From assembly GCA_013399115.1 (NCBI GenBank), contig VXAA01000979.1:124001-188000 (forward strand): 64,000 bases of DNA, written 5' to 3'. This document shows, piece after piece, positions 63,912-64,000 of this stretch (its first letter is position 1; each line of letters starts with the position of its first letter). Under the pieces are notes generated by a model. It did no database searches. It saw only the letters and a list, made by a program, of their open reading frames with translations, and was not told the DNA's origin. Made by a program: the position numbers and the translations under genes. The DNA is from Anseranas semipalmata (taxonomy: Eukaryota; Chordata; Aves; Anseriformes; Anseranatidae).

Positions 63912-64000
63912 GTAAATGACTGTATCACTGTCTGCAAGGAGGATCTGTACCTTTCTGAAGTCTCTGAGATGCACTTGAGTGCAGTCCAGTAATATCAAGG

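Noticed and set aside
1..64000. tRNA, rRNA, CRISPR, bacterial-type operons, endogenous retrovirus or LTR pairs
   Set aside because: None was recognised. There is no cloverleaf-like region, no spacer-repeat array, no retroviral gene frame and no long terminal direct repeat.

Overview
The window reads as vertebrate, most likely bird, nuclear DNA. It is AT-rich (about 40% G+C by eye), poor in repeats, has no compact or operon-like genes, and carries truncated CR1 LINE copies with the avian 3' end (the stretch around GGTTGGATGGGG, then a TCTATG-type tail) plus worn MIR-like SINE pieces. I see no Alu, L1 or B-type mammalian repeats. The species cannot be told from the sequence.

Most of the window, about 1-60 kb, looks intergenic or deep-intronic. 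Open frames of 60-170 codons lie on both strands, but they overlap each other, match no family I know and have the composition expected of chance. The supportable content is repeats: a (GAAA)n tract at 1.15 kb; a very large (TTTTC)n tract at 22.7-23.4 kb; a CR1 relic with reverse-transcriptase remnants at 28.1-28.5 kb, followed by a MIR-like SINE; a second MIR-like piece at 51 kb; two CR1 3' ends of different type at 55.6 and 56.3-56.7 kb; and a (GAAA)n tract at 59.0 kb. A 52-base run of N at 57.96 kb lies between two near-identical copies of the same A/T-homopolymer-rich segment, which looks like an assembly artefact.

The last ~3 kb is the one place where I see a plausible protein-coding pattern, on the + strand. 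Three candidate exons (63202-63456, 63556-63620, 63758-63911) have usable splice sites, stay open and join in phase. Together they would encode about 156 residues rich in N-glycosylation sequons, as in an extracellular or lumenal glycoprotein. A weaker upstream candidate (to 61048) ends in a compatible phase. I do not recognise the family, and the gene would continue beyond the right edge.

Other points worth checking are small hairpins and duplications (34.35, 53.3, 55.5 kb), two small CpG-dense patches (1.5 and 35.5 kb), two possible conserved non-coding elements (18.6 and 32.3 kb) and a minus-strand frame that reads like a membrane segment plus basic tail (60.2 kb). No tRNA, rRNA, CRISPR array or intact mobile element was recognised.
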